Shown here in pieces: positions 1 through 11,411 of a stretch of DNA of 64,000 nt. A program made the position numbers and the translations under genes. Under the pieces are notes generated by a model, which saw only the letters and a list, made by a program, of their open reading frames with translations, had not been told where the DNA came from and ran no database searches. Positions within the stretch are counted from its first letter, which is position 1. Every line of letters begins with the position of its first letter. The stretch is from positions 49,530-113,529 of the forward strand of contig CALUIZ010000006.1 in the NCBI GenBank assembly GCA_944320815.1. Direction: 5' to 3'. Source of the DNA: an uncultured Phocaeicola sp. (GTDB lineage Bacteria; Bacteroidota; Bacteroidia; Bacteroidales; Bacteroidaceae).

Positions 1-48
1 AATTGCCCCGGGATGATTCTTCCATATATATCACCCTGACTGTCAGCG

Positions 49-942
49 TCAAGCCATCGAACCGCCCACGATATCCAACAGCTCGTTGGTAATCGCCTGC
101 TGACGGCTCTTGTTGTAAATCAGTGTCAGTTCCTGTATCAGATCATTCGCGTTGTCGGTCGCAATCTGCATGGCCATCGTGCGGGCCGCATGCTCCGCCG
201 CGTTCGTGTCGAGCAGGACGGTATAGATTTTCATGCAGAGCACCTGCGGAAGCAGTCTCTCCACAATCTTCCCCGCCGAAGGCTCGATGATGTAGTCGGC
301 GTTCATGGAAGGCGTGTCCGCACCGTCCGCCCTAGCCTCACCGACTTCACCCGACAGATCTATCGGGAGATACGTCTCGTGCGTGAGCACCTGGGTGGAA
401 GTCGACTTGAAGTGGTTGTAGAGAAGCTCCACGCGCTGGATTTCCCCGTTGAGGAAACGCTCCATCAGCTCCGTGGCCAGTTCGGCGGCCTCCTTGTAGT
501 TGGGCTTGCCGCTCATGTGCTGGTAGTCGCCCATCGGCTTGAGCCCCTTCATCTTCTTCACGGCATCGGCCACCTTGCGGCCCACCGGATAGATGAGCAG
601 GTTCTCGCGCCCCACCTCCTTGCCATACTTCTCGACCAGCTCGTTCAGATGGCGGATGACATTCGCGTTGAATCCGCCGCACAGACTGCTGTTCGAAGCA
701 AACACCACAATGGCAATCTTCTTCACATCATGATTCACGATGAAAGGCGACTCCACTGTAAGCCCCGCACCCAGAAAGTTGGTGAGCATGCGGTGCAGTC
801 TGCGTTCGTAAGGAAGCATGCTCTCTATGGCGGCCTGCGCCTTGTGGAGCTTGGCCGACGCCACCATCTTCATCGCCGAAGTGATTTTCAGCGTGCTTTG
901 GATGGAGTTGATTCTTCCTTTTACTTCTTTCAGTGATGCCAT
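49..942 (-). CDS. atpG: ATP synthase F1 gamma subunit
   Basis: Central rotor shaft of F1, which couples proton flow through the c-ring to catalysis in the alpha3beta3 head. The 297-residue product begins MASLKEVKGRINSIQST and ends with a conserved helix containing ARQQAITNELLDIVGGS-type residues (here SRQQAITNELLDIVGG), both hallmarks of the family. Length is normal. It is the last gene of the minus-strand operon, starting only 5 bp after atpA ends. No clear terminator is visible in the remaining 48 bases of the window. Confidence 0.97.
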   Translation of the reverse strand: MASLKEVKGRINSIQSTLKITSAMKMVASAKLHKAQAAIESMLPYERRLHRMLTNFLGAGLTVESPFIVNHDVKKIAIVVFASNSSLCGGFNANVIRHLNELVEKYGKEVGRENLLIYPVGRKVADAVKKMKGLKPMGDYQHMSGKPNYKEAAELATELMERFLNGEIQRVELLYNHFKSTSTQVLTHETYLPIDLSGEVGEARADGADTPSMNADYIIEPSAGKIVERLLPQVLCMKIYTVLLDTNAAEHAARTMAMQIATDNANDLIQELTLIYNKSRQQAITNELLDIVGGSMA

Positions 943-947
943 GGTGC

Positions 948-2546
948 TTATTCTTTAACTTTGAACTGTCCGGCCGTGTCGGCTGCAACCTTCTCGATAA
1001 TGGCTGTTACTTCATCGTTGATTTTTCCGCTGCCCAGCACGTCGAGCACGTCTGTCTGATGGTTGGCGCGCATCGTGGTGAGGAACGCATCCTGGAAGGC
1101 ACGCACCCTGTCGAGAGGCACTTCGTGCATCAGACCTTTGGTTCCGCAATATAGGATGGCCACCTGCTCGCCCACCGGCATCGGCGAGTACTGGGGCTGG
1201 ATCAGCAACTGGTTGTTCTTCCGTCCGCGGTCGATTGTCATGGCGGTCACGGGGTCCATGTCGCTGCTGAACTTGGCGAATGCCTCCAGTTCGCGGTACT
1301 GCGCCTGGTCGATCTTCAGCGTACCGGCCACTTTCTTCATACTCTTCACCTGCGCGCTTCCGCCCACACGGGATACCGAGATACCCACGTTGATGGCTGG
1401 ACGGAATCCCTGGTTGAACAGGTCGGTCTCAAGGAAGATCTGGCCGTCGGTGATGGAAATCACATTGGTCGGGATATAGGCCGAAACGTCGCCCGCCTGC
1501 GTCTCGATGATAGGCAGTGCGGTCAGTGAGCCGCCGGCCTTCACCCTCCCCTTCAGACTGGGAGGCAGGTCGTTCATCTGCTCGGCCACTTCCTGCTGGG
1601 TGATGATTTTCGCCGCACGCTCCAGCAGACGGGAGTGGAGGTAGAAGATGTCGCCCGGATAAGCCTCACGCCCTGACGGACGGCGCAGAATCAGCGACAC
1701 CTCACGGTAGGCCACGGCCTGCTTCGAGAGGTCGTCGTAGACCACGAGCGCATGCCGGCCCGTGTCACGGAAATACTCGCCGATGGCTGCTCCCGCAAAC
1801 GGAGCGAAGTACTGCAGGGCGGCAGGGTCGGAAGCCGTGGCGGCCACCACGATGGTATAGTCCATCGCCCCCTTCTCGCGCAGTGCGTTCACCAGGCTGG
1901 CCACCGTAGAACCTTTCTGTCCCACAGCCACATAGATACAATACACCGGATCGCCGGCTTCATAGTTGTGACGCTGGTTGATGATGGTGTCGATGGCGAT
2001 GGCAGTCTTTCCCGTCTGGCGGTCGCCGATAATCAGCTCACGCTGTCCGCGTCCGATAGGAATCATCGCGTCGATGGCCTTCAGACCTGTCTGAAGCGGT
2101 TCGGTCACCGGCTGGCGGAAAATAACGCCCGGAGCCTTGCGCTCCAGCGGCATCTCGCACGTTTCGCCGCCTATCTCCCCGCGTCCGTCCAGAGGCACGC
2201 CCAACGGGTCGATGACGCGTCCCAGCATGCCTTCGCCCACGTTGATGGAGGCGATACGGTTGGTGCGCTTCACCACCATGCCCTCCTTGATCTGGTCGGT
2301 CGGACCCAGGAGCACGGCTCCCACATTGTCCTCCTCCAGATTCATCACCACACCCATGACACCGTTCTCAAACTCAAGCAGCTCGTTGGCTTCCGCATTC
2401 CGGAGTCCGTAGATGCGCGCCACGCCGTCGCTCACCTGAAGCACGGTGCCCACTTCGTCGAATTTCAGCGAAGTGTCAATCCCCTGCAGCTGCTGGAGCA
2501 ACACTTCCGAAACTTCACTGGGTTTTATATTATTGTTTTCTGGCAT
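948..2546 (-). CDS. atpA: ATP synthase F1 alpha subunit
   Basis: Non-catalytic nucleotide-binding subunit of F1. The 532-residue protein has the beta-barrel N-terminal domain, a Walker A motif GDRQTGKT near residues 174-181 and the alpha signature [14 protein letters not shown] near residue 385. Length is typical for Bacteroidetes. It lies 13 bp downstream of atpH and 5 bp upstream of atpG in the same operon. Confidence 0.98.
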   Translation of the reverse strand: MPENNNIKPSEVSEVLLQQLQGIDTSLKFDEVGTVLQVSDGVARIYGLRNAEANELLEFENGVMGVVMNLEEDNVGAVLLGPTDQIKEGMVVKRTNRIASINVGEGMLGRVIDPLGVPLDGRGEIGGETCEMPLERKAPGVIFRQPVTEPLQTGLKAIDAMIPIGRGQRELIIGDRQTGKTAIAIDTIINQRHNYEAGDPVYCIYVAVGQKGSTVASLVNALREKGAMDYTIVVAATASDPAALQYFAPFAGAAIGEYFRDTGRHALVVYDDLSKQAVAYREVSLILRRPSGREAYPGDIFYLHSRLLERAAKIITQQEVAEQMNDLPPSLKGRVKAGGSLTALPIIETQAGDVSAYIPTNVISITDGQIFLETDLFNQGFRPAINVGISVSRVGGSAQVKSMKKVAGTLKIDQAQYRELEAFAKFSSDMDPVTAMTIDRGRKNNQLLIQPQYSPMPVGEQVAILYCGTKGLMHEVPLDRVRAFQDAFLTTMRANHQTDVLDVLGSGKINDEVTAIIEKVAADTAGQFKVKE

Positions 2547-2559
2547 AAACTTTTCTTTT

Positions 2560-3114
2560 TTAAACTATTCTTCTGTTTTTCGCTATAAACTGCTGTTCCA
2601 CGCGCTTCAGCTGGTTGGCCACGCTGGCATCCATGCGTCTGCCGGCGATTTCGAAGACATACCCGCCCAGGAGCGAGGGGTCGACCTTCGTCTCTATCAT
2701 GACCTTCCCCTTCGTCTGCCGGGAGGAAGCCTCTTCAAGCCTTTTCGCCAGCCTGGGAGCCGGAACTGCAGTCGTCAGTCTGCCGATGATGATGCGCTTG
2801 TCCTCGCGATACAGGTCAATGTACGACCACATCATGAACTGGAGGAACTTCTCCCGTCTTTCTTCCAGCACCAGCGTGAAGAAACGGATCAGCTCCTTGC
2901 TGACTCCCTTTCCGCCCGCCCCTTCGCGGAGCAGACCGAGCTTGGTGCGGGCGTCCAGCACAGGGTTGTCCACCGCCTGACGCAGTCCGGGCACTTCCGC
3001 GAAGCTTGCGGCAAGCCTCCGGGCCTCCTCGTACACCTTGTCTTCCGTCCCTGCCTCCTTCACATAGGCGAGCAGAGCCTTCGCGTAACGTCTGGAAACG
3101 ACTCCCGTATTCAT
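2560..3114 (-). CDS. atpH: ATP synthase F1 delta subunit
   Basis: Peripheral-stalk subunit (OSCP type) that ties F1 to the b subunits. The 184-residue product begins [20 protein letters not shown], matching the N-terminal helix bundle, and ends with the typical [19 protein letters not shown] segment near residues 146-164. It starts 6 bp after atpF ends. Delta is poorly conserved in general, so the call rests on both motif and operon position. Confidence 0.95.
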   Translation of the reverse strand: MNTGVVSRRYAKALLAYVKEAGTEDKVYEEARRLAASFAEVPGLRQAVDNPVLDARTKLGLLREGAGGKGVSKELIRFFTLVLEERREKFLQFMMWSYIDLYREDKRIIIGRLTTAVPAPRLAKRLEEASSRQTKGKVMIETKVDPSLLGGYVFEIAGRRMDASVANQLKRVEQQFIAKNRRIV

Positions 3115-3120
3115 AACCTG

Positions 3121-3624
3121 TTATTTTTTAGAGGATTCGAGCATTTCATCCAGCATACGGTCAATCAAAGCATTCTGCTCCTTCCCGTCGGCGAGCTTTC
3201 CGCGCATGATCTTCTCCGCGATGCCCACTGACAGTACGGCCACCTGGCGGCGGATGTCGCGGATCGCGCTTTCCTTTTCGGTTTCGATCTGCTTCTTCAC
3301 TTCCGCCATGAGACGCTGCCCTTCGGTCACCGCACGGTCCTGAGCGTCCTTGATGATGCGGTCGCGCGTCACGGCGGCCTCGCTCAGTATGCGGTTCTGC
3401 TCCTCACGGGCCTGAGCCAGAATCTTTTCGCCCTCCTCCTTCACGTGGGCCAGCTGTTCGTTGGCCTCACGCGCAGACTTGAGCGAGTTGTCGATATATG
3501 CTTTCCGGTCCTCCACCGCCTTGATGATTACGGGGAAGCCGTATTTCGCCAGCAGGACGAACACGACTCCGAACGTAATGACCATCCAGAACAGCAGCCC
3601 CGGATCCGGAGTTAAAAGTCCCAT
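3121..3624 (-). CDS. atpF: ATP synthase Fo subunit b
   Basis: Membrane-anchored peripheral stalk. The 167-residue protein has one N-terminal membrane helix (about residues 10-30, [20 protein letters not shown]) followed by a long charged coiled coil rich in E, K, A and Q. This is the standard b-subunit architecture and length. It sits 12 bp after atpE. Confidence 0.97.
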   Translation of the reverse strand: MGLLTPDPGLLFWMVITFGVVFVLLAKYGFPVIIKAVEDRKAYIDNSLKSAREANEQLAHVKEEGEKILAQAREEQNRILSEAAVTRDRIIKDAQDRAVTEGQRLMAEVKKQIETEKESAIRDIRRQVAVLSVGIAEKIMRGKLADGKEQNALIDRMLDEMLESSKK

Positions 3625-3636
3625 AATCCGTTATTT

Positions 3637-3912
<276 letters not shown>

Positions 3913-3940
3913 TTATACTTTCTTTCTTTTTTTGATTTTC

Positions 3941-5002
3941 TCATTTTTCCTTGTGCTCCTTCACTCTCGACAGGCCGATGAACACCGCCGAAAGCATCGT
4001 GAACACATATGCCTGGATGAACGCCACGAGCAGTTCGAGCGCGTTCATGAATATGCCGAACGCCACGGCGACCACCGTCATCGAGCCGTTGATCACCGCC
4101 CCGGCCTTGACCGTGATGAAGATGATTGCAATCAGACTCAGCATGGCGGCGTGTCCGGCCATCATGTTGGCGAAGAGTCGGATCATCAGGGCAAACGGCT
4201 TGGTGAATATACCGAAGAATTCTATCAACGGCATCATAGGAATCGGGACCTTGAGCCACGTGGGCACTTCCGGCCAGAAGATTTCCTTCCAGTATGCCTT
4301 CGTTCCGAAAATGTTGGTGAAAAGGAACGTGCACAGGGCCAGCACCATCGTCACGGCGATATTGCCGGTCACGGTCGCACCGCCGGGGAAGACGGGTATC
4401 AGCCCCATCAGGTTGTTCACCAGCACGAAGAAGAAGGCGGTGAGCAGATAGGGCGCGTAACGCTTGTAGTCCTCGCCCACACAGCCCTTCACCACATCCT
4501 CATAGATGGACATCACCGTGGCCTCAATCATTCCCACACCGCCTTTGGGCGCGCCCTGTTCGAGCGAATGCTTCCTGTACCAGCGGGCGCAGCCCAGCAT
4601 GATGACCACGAGCAGCGCGCTGTTGATGAACAGGCCCAGCACATTCTTGGTGATGGAAATGTCGAGCGGACGCACCTCTTCGCCGGCAGCGTTCCGTTCC
4701 ACTATCTTCCCGTCGTTGGCCGCGATGTACAGGCCCTCATATTCCTTGCCTTCCGCTAGGCGGGAGGAGGAGAACACGTGCCAGCCCGTACTGCTCTTCA
4801 CGATGACCGGGAGCGGGATGGTGAGATGCGCATCGCCCAGCGTGACGATGTGCCACTCGTAGGCGTCGCCGATGTGACCGAAAATCAGTTTGTTCACATC
4901 CACTCCGCCTTCACCGCCGGTCTCCGCCTTCAGCGTCGCGGACGGAACCGCCAGCAACAGCAGCAGTGTCATTGCTATGTACCGTAATTTTTTCATTTTC
5001 AA
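3941..5002 (-). CDS. atpB: ATP synthase Fo subunit a, long form with signal peptide
   Basis: Stator half-channel for protons. At 353 residues it is about 80-100 residues longer than the E. coli protein: an N-terminal signal peptide (MKMKKLRYIAMTLLLLLAVPSATLKA) and a periplasmic domain of roughly 110 residues precede the membrane core. This is the known Bacteroidetes form. The essential arginine is in FALMIRLFANMMAGH. The first 92 bases overlap the 3' end of the upstream membrane-protein gene, which is unusual in this compact operon. A second in-frame ATG follows two codons later. Confidence 0.96.
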   Translation of the reverse strand: MKMKKLRYIAMTLLLLLAVPSATLKAETGGEGGVDVNKLIFGHIGDAYEWHIVTLGDAHLTIPLPVIVKSSTGWHVFSSSRLAEGKEYEGLYIAANDGKIVERNAAGEEVRPLDISITKNVLGLFINSALLVVIMLGCARWYRKHSLEQGAPKGGVGMIEATVMSIYEDVVKGCVGEDYKRYAPYLLTAFFFVLVNNLMGLIPVFPGGATVTGNIAVTMVLALCTFLFTNIFGTKAYWKEIFWPEVPTWLKVPIPMMPLIEFFGIFTKPFALMIRLFANMMAGHAAMLSLIAIIFITVKAGAVINGSMTVVAVAFGIFMNALELLVAFIQAYVFTMLSAVFIGLSRVKEHKEK

Positions 5003-5405
5003 TTTGTTTACTTAATTTCAGTTTCGCTTCAAAACGGAGGAAGAAACGGGTCTCGAAAAACAGGAACGCGAAATAGAAGACGATGAACGTGGCCGTGAAA
5101 GCCACCATGTCATGCCCCACCGCGAATCCGTAGCACAGAAGCACGAGCACGCTCAGGATGAATTTCAGCACCTTGCACGTCAGATAAGTCATCGCCAGCT
5201 TGTCCTGTCCCAGCGAGCAACTGAACGTGAACAGGCTGATGGAGAGCAGTCCGAAGAGATAAAAGAAAACCGGAATCAGCGGGAACCACCCGAAGTACCA
5301 CTGCGGGATGAGCAGATGGAAGAGCAGCAGCGCCGCCCCCGCCATCACGATGCCCGCCACCGTAAGCTCCGCGATATATTTCTTCCTTACCTTGTCCAGT
5401 TCCAT
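4911..5405 (-). CDS. Small membrane protein in AtpI position of the ATP synthase operon
   Basis: The 164-residue product has about four hydrophobic segments (near residues 12-35, 38-62, 78-102 and 105-125) and then a charged tail. It lies between atpC and atpB, where Bacteroidetes operons carry an unnamed membrane protein; position and topology resemble AtpI, which assists c-ring assembly, but I see no decisive AtpI motif. The last 30 codons run through the start and signal-peptide region of atpB in another frame, ending at a TGA inside atpB. The resulting hydrophilic tail may have little function of its own. Confidence 0.75.
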   Translation of the reverse strand: MELDKVRKKYIAELTVAGIVMAGAALLLFHLLIPQWYFGWFPLIPVFFYLFGLLSISLFTFSCSLGQDKLAMTYLTCKVLKFILSVLVLLCYGFAVGHDMVAFTATFIVFYFAFLFFETRFFLRFEAKLKLSKQIENEKITVHSNDTAAVAGGSVRDAEGGDRR

Positions 5406-5452
5406 ATTCTATCCTCCGTGCATGATGCGTTCCGTCCCGCCCCTCCCCTTTT

Positions 5453-5698
5453 TCAGAGGTCGGCGCATACGGATACCTGATTGTCCCTCACTTCCGCGAA
5501 GCCCCCCCTGATGGTCAGGGTGTGCGTCCCGTCGTCCGCCGCATATCTCACCTCTCCGGCCGCCAGCGACGAAATCAGCGGGGCGTGGTTCACCAGCACC
5601 TGGAACTCTCCAAGCTCACCGGGCAGCACCACCATGTCCACCTTCCCGTCGAAGACCGTCCGTTCGGACGAAGCGATAACCAGATGAAGTTCTTTCAT
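5453..5698 (-). CDS. atpC: ATP synthase F1 epsilon subunit, beta-sandwich domain only
   Basis: The 81-residue protein begins MKELHLVIASSERTVFDGKV and contains the family motif PGELGEFQVLVNHAPLISSL. It covers only the N-terminal beta-sandwich and lacks the C-terminal helical hairpin that inhibits ATP hydrolysis in other bacteria. Short epsilon subunits of this kind are known in Bacteroides. It lies 19 bp after atpD. Confidence 0.95.
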   Translation of the reverse strand: MKELHLVIASSERTVFDGKVDMVVLPGELGEFQVLVNHAPLISSLAAGEVRYAADDGTHTLTIRGGFAEVRDNQVSVCADL

Positions 5699-5717
5699 AA
5701 CCGTTTCGTTTGATTGC

Positions 5718-7250
<1,533 letters not shown>

Positions 7251-7318
7251 CTATTGTTTAAATTAAAAATTTTCAGGATTAACTTCCCGAGGGGAAGTCT
7301 GCGCCCTTTTGTCACGCA

Positions 7319-7326
7319 CAAATTTA
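7319..7326 (-). promoter_or_regulatory. Candidate -7 box for the atp operon
   Basis: On the minus strand this reads TAAATTTG, matching the Bacteroides -7 consensus TAnnTTTG, 72 bp upstream of the atpD start. No strong -33 TTTG is seen at the usual distance. The surrounding gene-free stretch 7248-7540 shows nothing else recognisable. Confidence 0.45.
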
Positions 7327-7540
7327 TACAATTCTTTCGTAAATCTGTTCCCGGAAGTAACATTTTTTATCCACAAAAAGCGGCCTCAGGCAGAATTTCC
7401 GACATATCGCACAGACTGGTTCACAATTGTTTGCAAAGGCTCTCCCCGCATAAACATTTATTCACGCTGCGGAAGCTCTCTTCCGCCTTCGGTAACGCAC
7501 ACGGAATCCGCGGCACAGCAAATGTCTTTCACGTTTTTTT

Positions 7541-7954
7541 CTATTCGCCCATGAGGGTGGCCACCACTTTCCGTCCTCCCCCATGGTTGCGGAACTCGCA
7601 CAGGTAGATGCCCTGCCAGGTGCCCAGGTTCAGCTTCCCTGCGGTGACGGGGATGCTCAGGCTCGGCCCCACGAGGGTAGCCTTGGCGTGGGCGGGCATG
7701 TCGTCGGGCCCTTCCAGCGTGTGGTCGTACCACGGTTCGCGCTCCCGGACGAGGCGGTCGAAGATTTTCTCCATGTCGCCGCGCACGTCGGGGTCGCAGT
7801 TCTCGTTGACGGAGAGTGCCGCGCTGGTGTGCTTGATGAACAGGTTGAGCAGTCCCGTCTGCGGCAGGGGGCCGAGATGGGCGAGCACCTCACCGGTGAT
7901 GAGATGGAACCCGCGGGGACGCGGCTTCAGCGTAAATTCTGTCTGCCGTATCAT
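7541..7954 (-). CDS. yjbQ: YjbQ family protein (UPF0047)
   Basis: The 137-residue protein shows the family hallmarks HTSAALSVNENCDPDVRGDM and LNLGTWQGIYLCEFRNHGG. YjbQ homologues bind a metal through clustered histidines and have weak thiamine-phosphate synthase activity in vitro; the physiological role is unsettled. I place the start at the ATG whose first bases overlap the stop of the upstream permease gene (ATGA), which implies translational coupling, rather than five codons earlier. Confidence 0.9.
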   Translation of the reverse strand: MIRQTEFTLKPRPRGFHLITGEVLAHLGPLPQTGLLNLFIKHTSAALSVNENCDPDVRGDMEKIFDRLVREREPWYDHTLEGPDDMPAHAKATLVGPSLSIPVTAGKLNLGTWQGIYLCEFRNHGGGRKVVATLMGE

Positions 7955-9141
7955 GCCTTCCCCTCCCATATCAGACCGACCTTCCTTCTCACGGCCAGCA
8001 CGTTGAGCACCGACACGGCCAGAAACAGCACGATGCCCGTCGCCACGGCCATCGTCATGTCGCCTCCCTTCATCTGTGGGAACAAACGTCCCAGCACGTC
8101 GAGATAGCCCGCGCGGACGAGCGACACCACAAGCAGTCCCGCCGCCAGCACCGCCGCGTTGAGAACCACCGTCAGCGTCTGGTAGGGCCGCGCCACCCTT
8201 GCCGGACTGTAGCCCATCAGCAGCAGACTCTCCAGCTTCCTCGTGTTCTTCTGCAGAAGGAGATAGATACTCAGCATCAGGATGTAGAACGACAGCACGC
8301 TGATCACCAGTCCCACGGCAAGCACGATGCCCACCACCGTCTTCAGGAACCAGGTGGTCTTGCCCGCGTCCAGCTTGTCGCCTTCCGTGTCATATCCCTT
8401 CTCCTTCAGATACTTCGCAATGCGGTCGTCGGCCGGATTGTTCACTTCCACGATGAGCCTCGACGGCCCCTCCTCCTTCCTGTCTCCGTAGGCGGCGTTC
8501 GCCCAGTCCATGAACGCCTGCGGCACCAGAATCGTGTTCAGCCGGTCGGAGAAGCCCACGATACGTCCCTTCATCCGCCCCGTCTGCCCCTTCCCGCTCA
8601 TGCGGATGTCGAGCTTCATCATGCCCATCACCCCCTCCGAGAGCTGCGGAAGACTCCGGCTCTGGGCGAACCCGAAGTTATAGAGGTTCAGATAGTTGCG
8701 CGGGAGCACGATAGGAATCTCCTCCTGTCCGGGACGGAATGTCCACCCGTCGAGACCGGTATCCACAAACGCGTCGGGCACCGACTCGAAAAACAGAGCG
8801 GTGGAGAGCTGCATCCCCTGCAGTCCCATCCCCGCCGACACGCGGAACCGCGCCGGAGTGAAGGCTCCCACGCTCTCCGTGAAGGGCTGCTCCTCCAGTT
8901 CCGCCACTTCCGCCCGGCTGAACGCGCCGCTGCGTCCCATCACCGAGCCGAGAGTGCTCACCCGCTTGCTCACAATCACATAGTCTTTTTTCATGAAACT
9001 GTCTCCCTGCGTGAACACGGGGAGCACATCCTTATAGAACTGCACGCTCATCAGCACAATCACCATCCCGCAGAGGTTGGCCAGGGCGAACCCCGCCAGT
9101 TGTGCCACGCTCAGATGCTGCCGCAATAATTTCCAAACCAC
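7951..9141 (-). CDS. FtsX/MacB-type ABC transporter permease
   Basis: The 396-residue protein has one N-terminal membrane helix (about residues 15-38), a periplasmic domain of roughly 230 residues and three C-terminal helices (about 268-295, 320-345 and 368-388). This is the four-helix FtsX/MacB layout. The C-terminal cytoplasmic loop KNTRKLESLLLMGYSPARVA is the usual coupling-helix region. The ATPase partner is encoded 59 bp upstream. Whether it moves a substrate or transmits mechanical signals like FtsX cannot be told from sequence. Confidence 0.85.
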   Translation of the reverse strand: MVWKLLRQHLSVAQLAGFALANLCGMVIVLMSVQFYKDVLPVFTQGDSFMKKDYVIVSKRVSTLGSVMGRSGAFSRAEVAELEEQPFTESVGAFTPARFRVSAGMGLQGMQLSTALFFESVPDAFVDTGLDGWTFRPGQEEIPIVLPRNYLNLYNFGFAQSRSLPQLSEGVMGMMKLDIRMSGKGQTGRMKGRIVGFSDRLNTILVPQAFMDWANAAYGDRKEEGPSRLIVEVNNPADDRIAKYLKEKGYDTEGDKLDAGKTTWFLKTVVGIVLAVGLVISVLSFYILMLSIYLLLQKNTRKLESLLLMGYSPARVARPYQTLTVVLNAAVLAAGLLVVSLVRAGYLDVLGRLFPQMKGGDMTMAVATGIVLFLAVSVLNVLAVRRKVGLIWEGKA

Positions 9142-9200
9142 GTCCGTCTGAATTAAAGGTTAGAGATAAAAAAGTTGAATATGGAAATCCGCCGCCGGAT

Positions 9201-9845
9201 TCAGAGCTTCATCACCCTGTCATAATCCAGAGGCAGATGCTTGCCGATGGAAGTCACGATTATCCCCGCCCCCTGCTCCGCCGCCTCCTCCGTCAGGATA
9301 CGGGCCATGACGCGCGCGTTTCCGTCGTCGAGATGGCTCACCGGCTCGTCGAGCAGGATGAAGTCGAGCGGCTGGCAGAGCGTCCTCACGAAGGCCACCC
9401 GCTGCTGCTGTCCGAAAGACATCCTCCCCGTCTTCTGGTCCCACTTGTCGGCGATGCCCAGCTCCTCGAACCACTCCTTCACCCGCTTCCTGCTGCGGAA
9501 GCCGGTCAGCCGGTTCTTGAGCTGCACATTCTCCCAGGCCGTCAGCTCGTCGAAGAGGCGCAGTTCCTGAAAGAGCATGCCCAGCGAACGCTTCCTCAGG
9601 TCCACCCACCGGGCCACGGAAAATTTCCGGATGTTCTCCCCGTCGAAGGAGATGATTCCCTGATAGTCGCGCCGATACCCGTAGATATAGCTGCACAGCG
9701 ACGATTTTCCCGTGCCCGAAGCCGCCTCGACCAGATATTTCTTCCCTTTCTGGAAAACCGTCTGCCGGTGCCACACGTCGGACACGATTCCGTCGCGTCC
9801 GGCAAACACCTCGGGCAATGTCTGTTGTAGTTCGATTGTTGTCAC
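9201..9845 (-). CDS. ABC transporter ATP-binding protein with atypical Walker A and signature
   Basis: The 214-residue protein is predicted to power the adjacent permease. Motifs: Walker A region VEAASGTGKSS, where the first glycine of GxxxxGKS is alanine; Q-loop LGMLFQELRLF; signature MSFGQQQRVAF in place of LSGGQ; Walker B FILLDEPVSHLD; and a late switch region IIVTSIGKHLP where the usual H-loop histidine seems displaced. I chose a GTG start (VTTIELQQ) 35 bp after the lipoprotein gene, because the longer reading frame runs back into that gene. It resembles the LolD/FtsE group overall. Confidence 0.82.
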   Translation of the reverse strand: MTTIELQQTLPEVFAGRDGIVSDVWHRQTVFQKGKKYLVEAASGTGKSSLCSYIYGYRRDYQGIISFDGENIRKFSVARWVDLRKRSLGMLFQELRLFDELTAWENVQLKNRLTGFRSRKRVKEWFEELGIADKWDQKTGRMSFGQQQRVAFVRTLCQPLDFILLDEPVSHLDDGNARVMARILTEEAAEQGAGIIVTSIGKHLPLDYDRVMKL

Positions 9846-9880
9846 GTCAGAATTCAGATTAACCGTTAGATGATTCCGCC

Positions 9881-11389
9881 TCAGTTCAGGCCGCTGCTCT
9901 CCAGAAGCTGCCTGAGCACGTTCGCGTCCCTGTTCTTCGCCACCATTTCCATGCGCACCTTCTTCCCGTCGGCCGTCTCCACGGTGATATAGTCCGACAG
10001 ACGGAGGAACGGAAGTGCACGGGGCATTCCCGGCATTCCGGACAAGTCCGGCACGTTCACCGCCATGTAGAAGAGCTTGCCTTCCACCCGGCCGCCCCAC
10101 TCACAGTCGCGCAGCGTAAGTCCCGGCACGCGTCGGTCTATCAGCGAATGGTCGTTGGTCACATAAAACCGTCCGTCCTTCACCCCGAACCAGAAGGAAG
10201 CCGCTCCCGGCTGCAGATTCATCACCGAAGCGTCCGCCATCCGGAACTCATACTCCTCCGCACTTCTGTTCGTCAGCGTCATCGTGCCGCCCGTCAGTGA
10301 AAGCAGGGGCTTCAGCTCCTCAAACGTCCGAAGGAATCCGCTGTCCGTCACGTCCGCATAAGCGATGAAGGCTCCTCCCGACAGGTCAGGGACAGCCAGT
10401 GCCATGTCGCCCTTTATCGAGTTGAAAATCAGTCTGAAGTCTATCGGCATCATGGAGTTCTCGAACTGCCGGCGCACGGTAGGGTTCTCGCACAGCAGGT
10501 CGAACACCTTTCCGCCGTCCACATTGCCGGTCATCCACAGGCCGGTCCCCGAGGGAAACAGGTCGAGATACGACCCCTTCACCGGTCCGCACGCCTTCCG
10601 CTGCTTCTCCATCAGTCCCTTCATCAGCTCGTCGGTGGTCAGCGACTCCGCCTCCAGCACCGTCTTTCCCTTCCCGAAGTCCAACGTGGCGAAACACTTC
10701 ACGTCGTTCAGTTTCAGGTCGGCCGACACACCCATGGTGAGCGGAGCCACATACTCCCTCGGCAGCAAGTCGAGCGAGAGCACCGCGGCCACGTCCTCTC
10801 CGGCATCCGCCAGCCGTCCGAAATTCCCGTCGGCGGCGAATCCCTCCCCGCGCTTCTGGCGGAGCAGCATGGAAACCCTGTGCTGCATAGCGGCCGGCTC
10901 AGTCCCTGCCGGGTCGGCCACAATCATGAAGGCCGCGTCGGTATATGCCACCAACGCCCCTCCCGCCGTGGTCCACGTACATCCGTCGCTTTCCACCGGT
11001 TCGGCGCATATCTGCTGTCCGCGGAGCACATCGAGCAGTTTCTCCAGCTTTCCGCTGTCGGACACACGGACAAGCATTCCCGTCATGCCGCCCTGCGGAG
11101 AGGCGAAGAAATACACCTTGTCGGTGAAGTCAAGCCCGCTTTCCGAAGGGTCGTCGGCAATCCGGTCGACCAGTCCGTCGGCTCCCTTGAACTCTCCCTT
11201 CAACGCCTCGGCCAAGGATGCGGCCGTCCGCCCGTCCGCTCCGCTCTTGCGCACCATCTGCTCCAGATTCACGGAGACCACCGCCGCCGCGTCGTCGGGC
11301 AGCGCATTCGCATACTCGCTGCTGTCCGTGCACGAGGGCAGAGCGAAAGCCAGCATACAGCCGGCCACAAACCATGACAAACGATTCAT
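9881..11389 (-). CDS. DUF4836 family lipoprotein
   Basis: The 502-residue protein starts with a lipoprotein signal peptide ending in the lipobox LPSC (cysteine near residue 20). What follows (YANALPDDAAAVVSVNLEQMVRKSG) is typical of the DUF4836 proteins of Bacteroides, whose function is unknown. The protein is predicted to be anchored in the envelope. It lies directly upstream of the ABC ATPase/permease pair on the same strand with short gaps, so it could be a partner or substrate-side component; that is inference from position only. Confidence 0.82.
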   Translation of the reverse strand: MNRLSWFVAGCMLAFALPSCTDSSEYANALPDDAAAVVSVNLEQMVRKSGADGRTAASLAEALKGEFKGADGLVDRIADDPSESGLDFTDKVYFFASPQGGMTGMLVRVSDSGKLEKLLDVLRGQQICAEPVESDGCTWTTAGGALVAYTDAAFMIVADPAGTEPAAMQHRVSMLLRQKRGEGFAADGNFGRLADAGEDVAAVLSLDLLPREYVAPLTMGVSADLKLNDVKCFATLDFGKGKTVLEAESLTTDELMKGLMEKQRKACGPVKGSYLDLFPSGTGLWMTGNVDGGKVFDLLCENPTVRRQFENSMMPIDFRLIFNSIKGDMALAVPDLSGGAFIAYADVTDSGFLRTFEELKPLLSLTGGTMTLTNRSAEEYEFRMADASVMNLQPGAASFWFGVKDGRFYVTNDHSLIDRRVPGLTLRDCEWGGRVEGKLFYMAVNVPDLSGMPGMPRALPFLRLSDYITVETADGKKVRMEMVAKNRDANVLRQLLESSGLN

Positions 11390-11411
11390 ATCACATCACA
11401 TTTTTTTGATT

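Noticed and set aside
9846..10100. N-terminal extension of the ABC ATPase at 9.2 kb
   Set aside because: The extra 85 codons overlap the 3' end of the DUF4836 gene and translate to Gly/Arg-rich sequence unlike an ABC protein; a GTG start at 9845 fits better.
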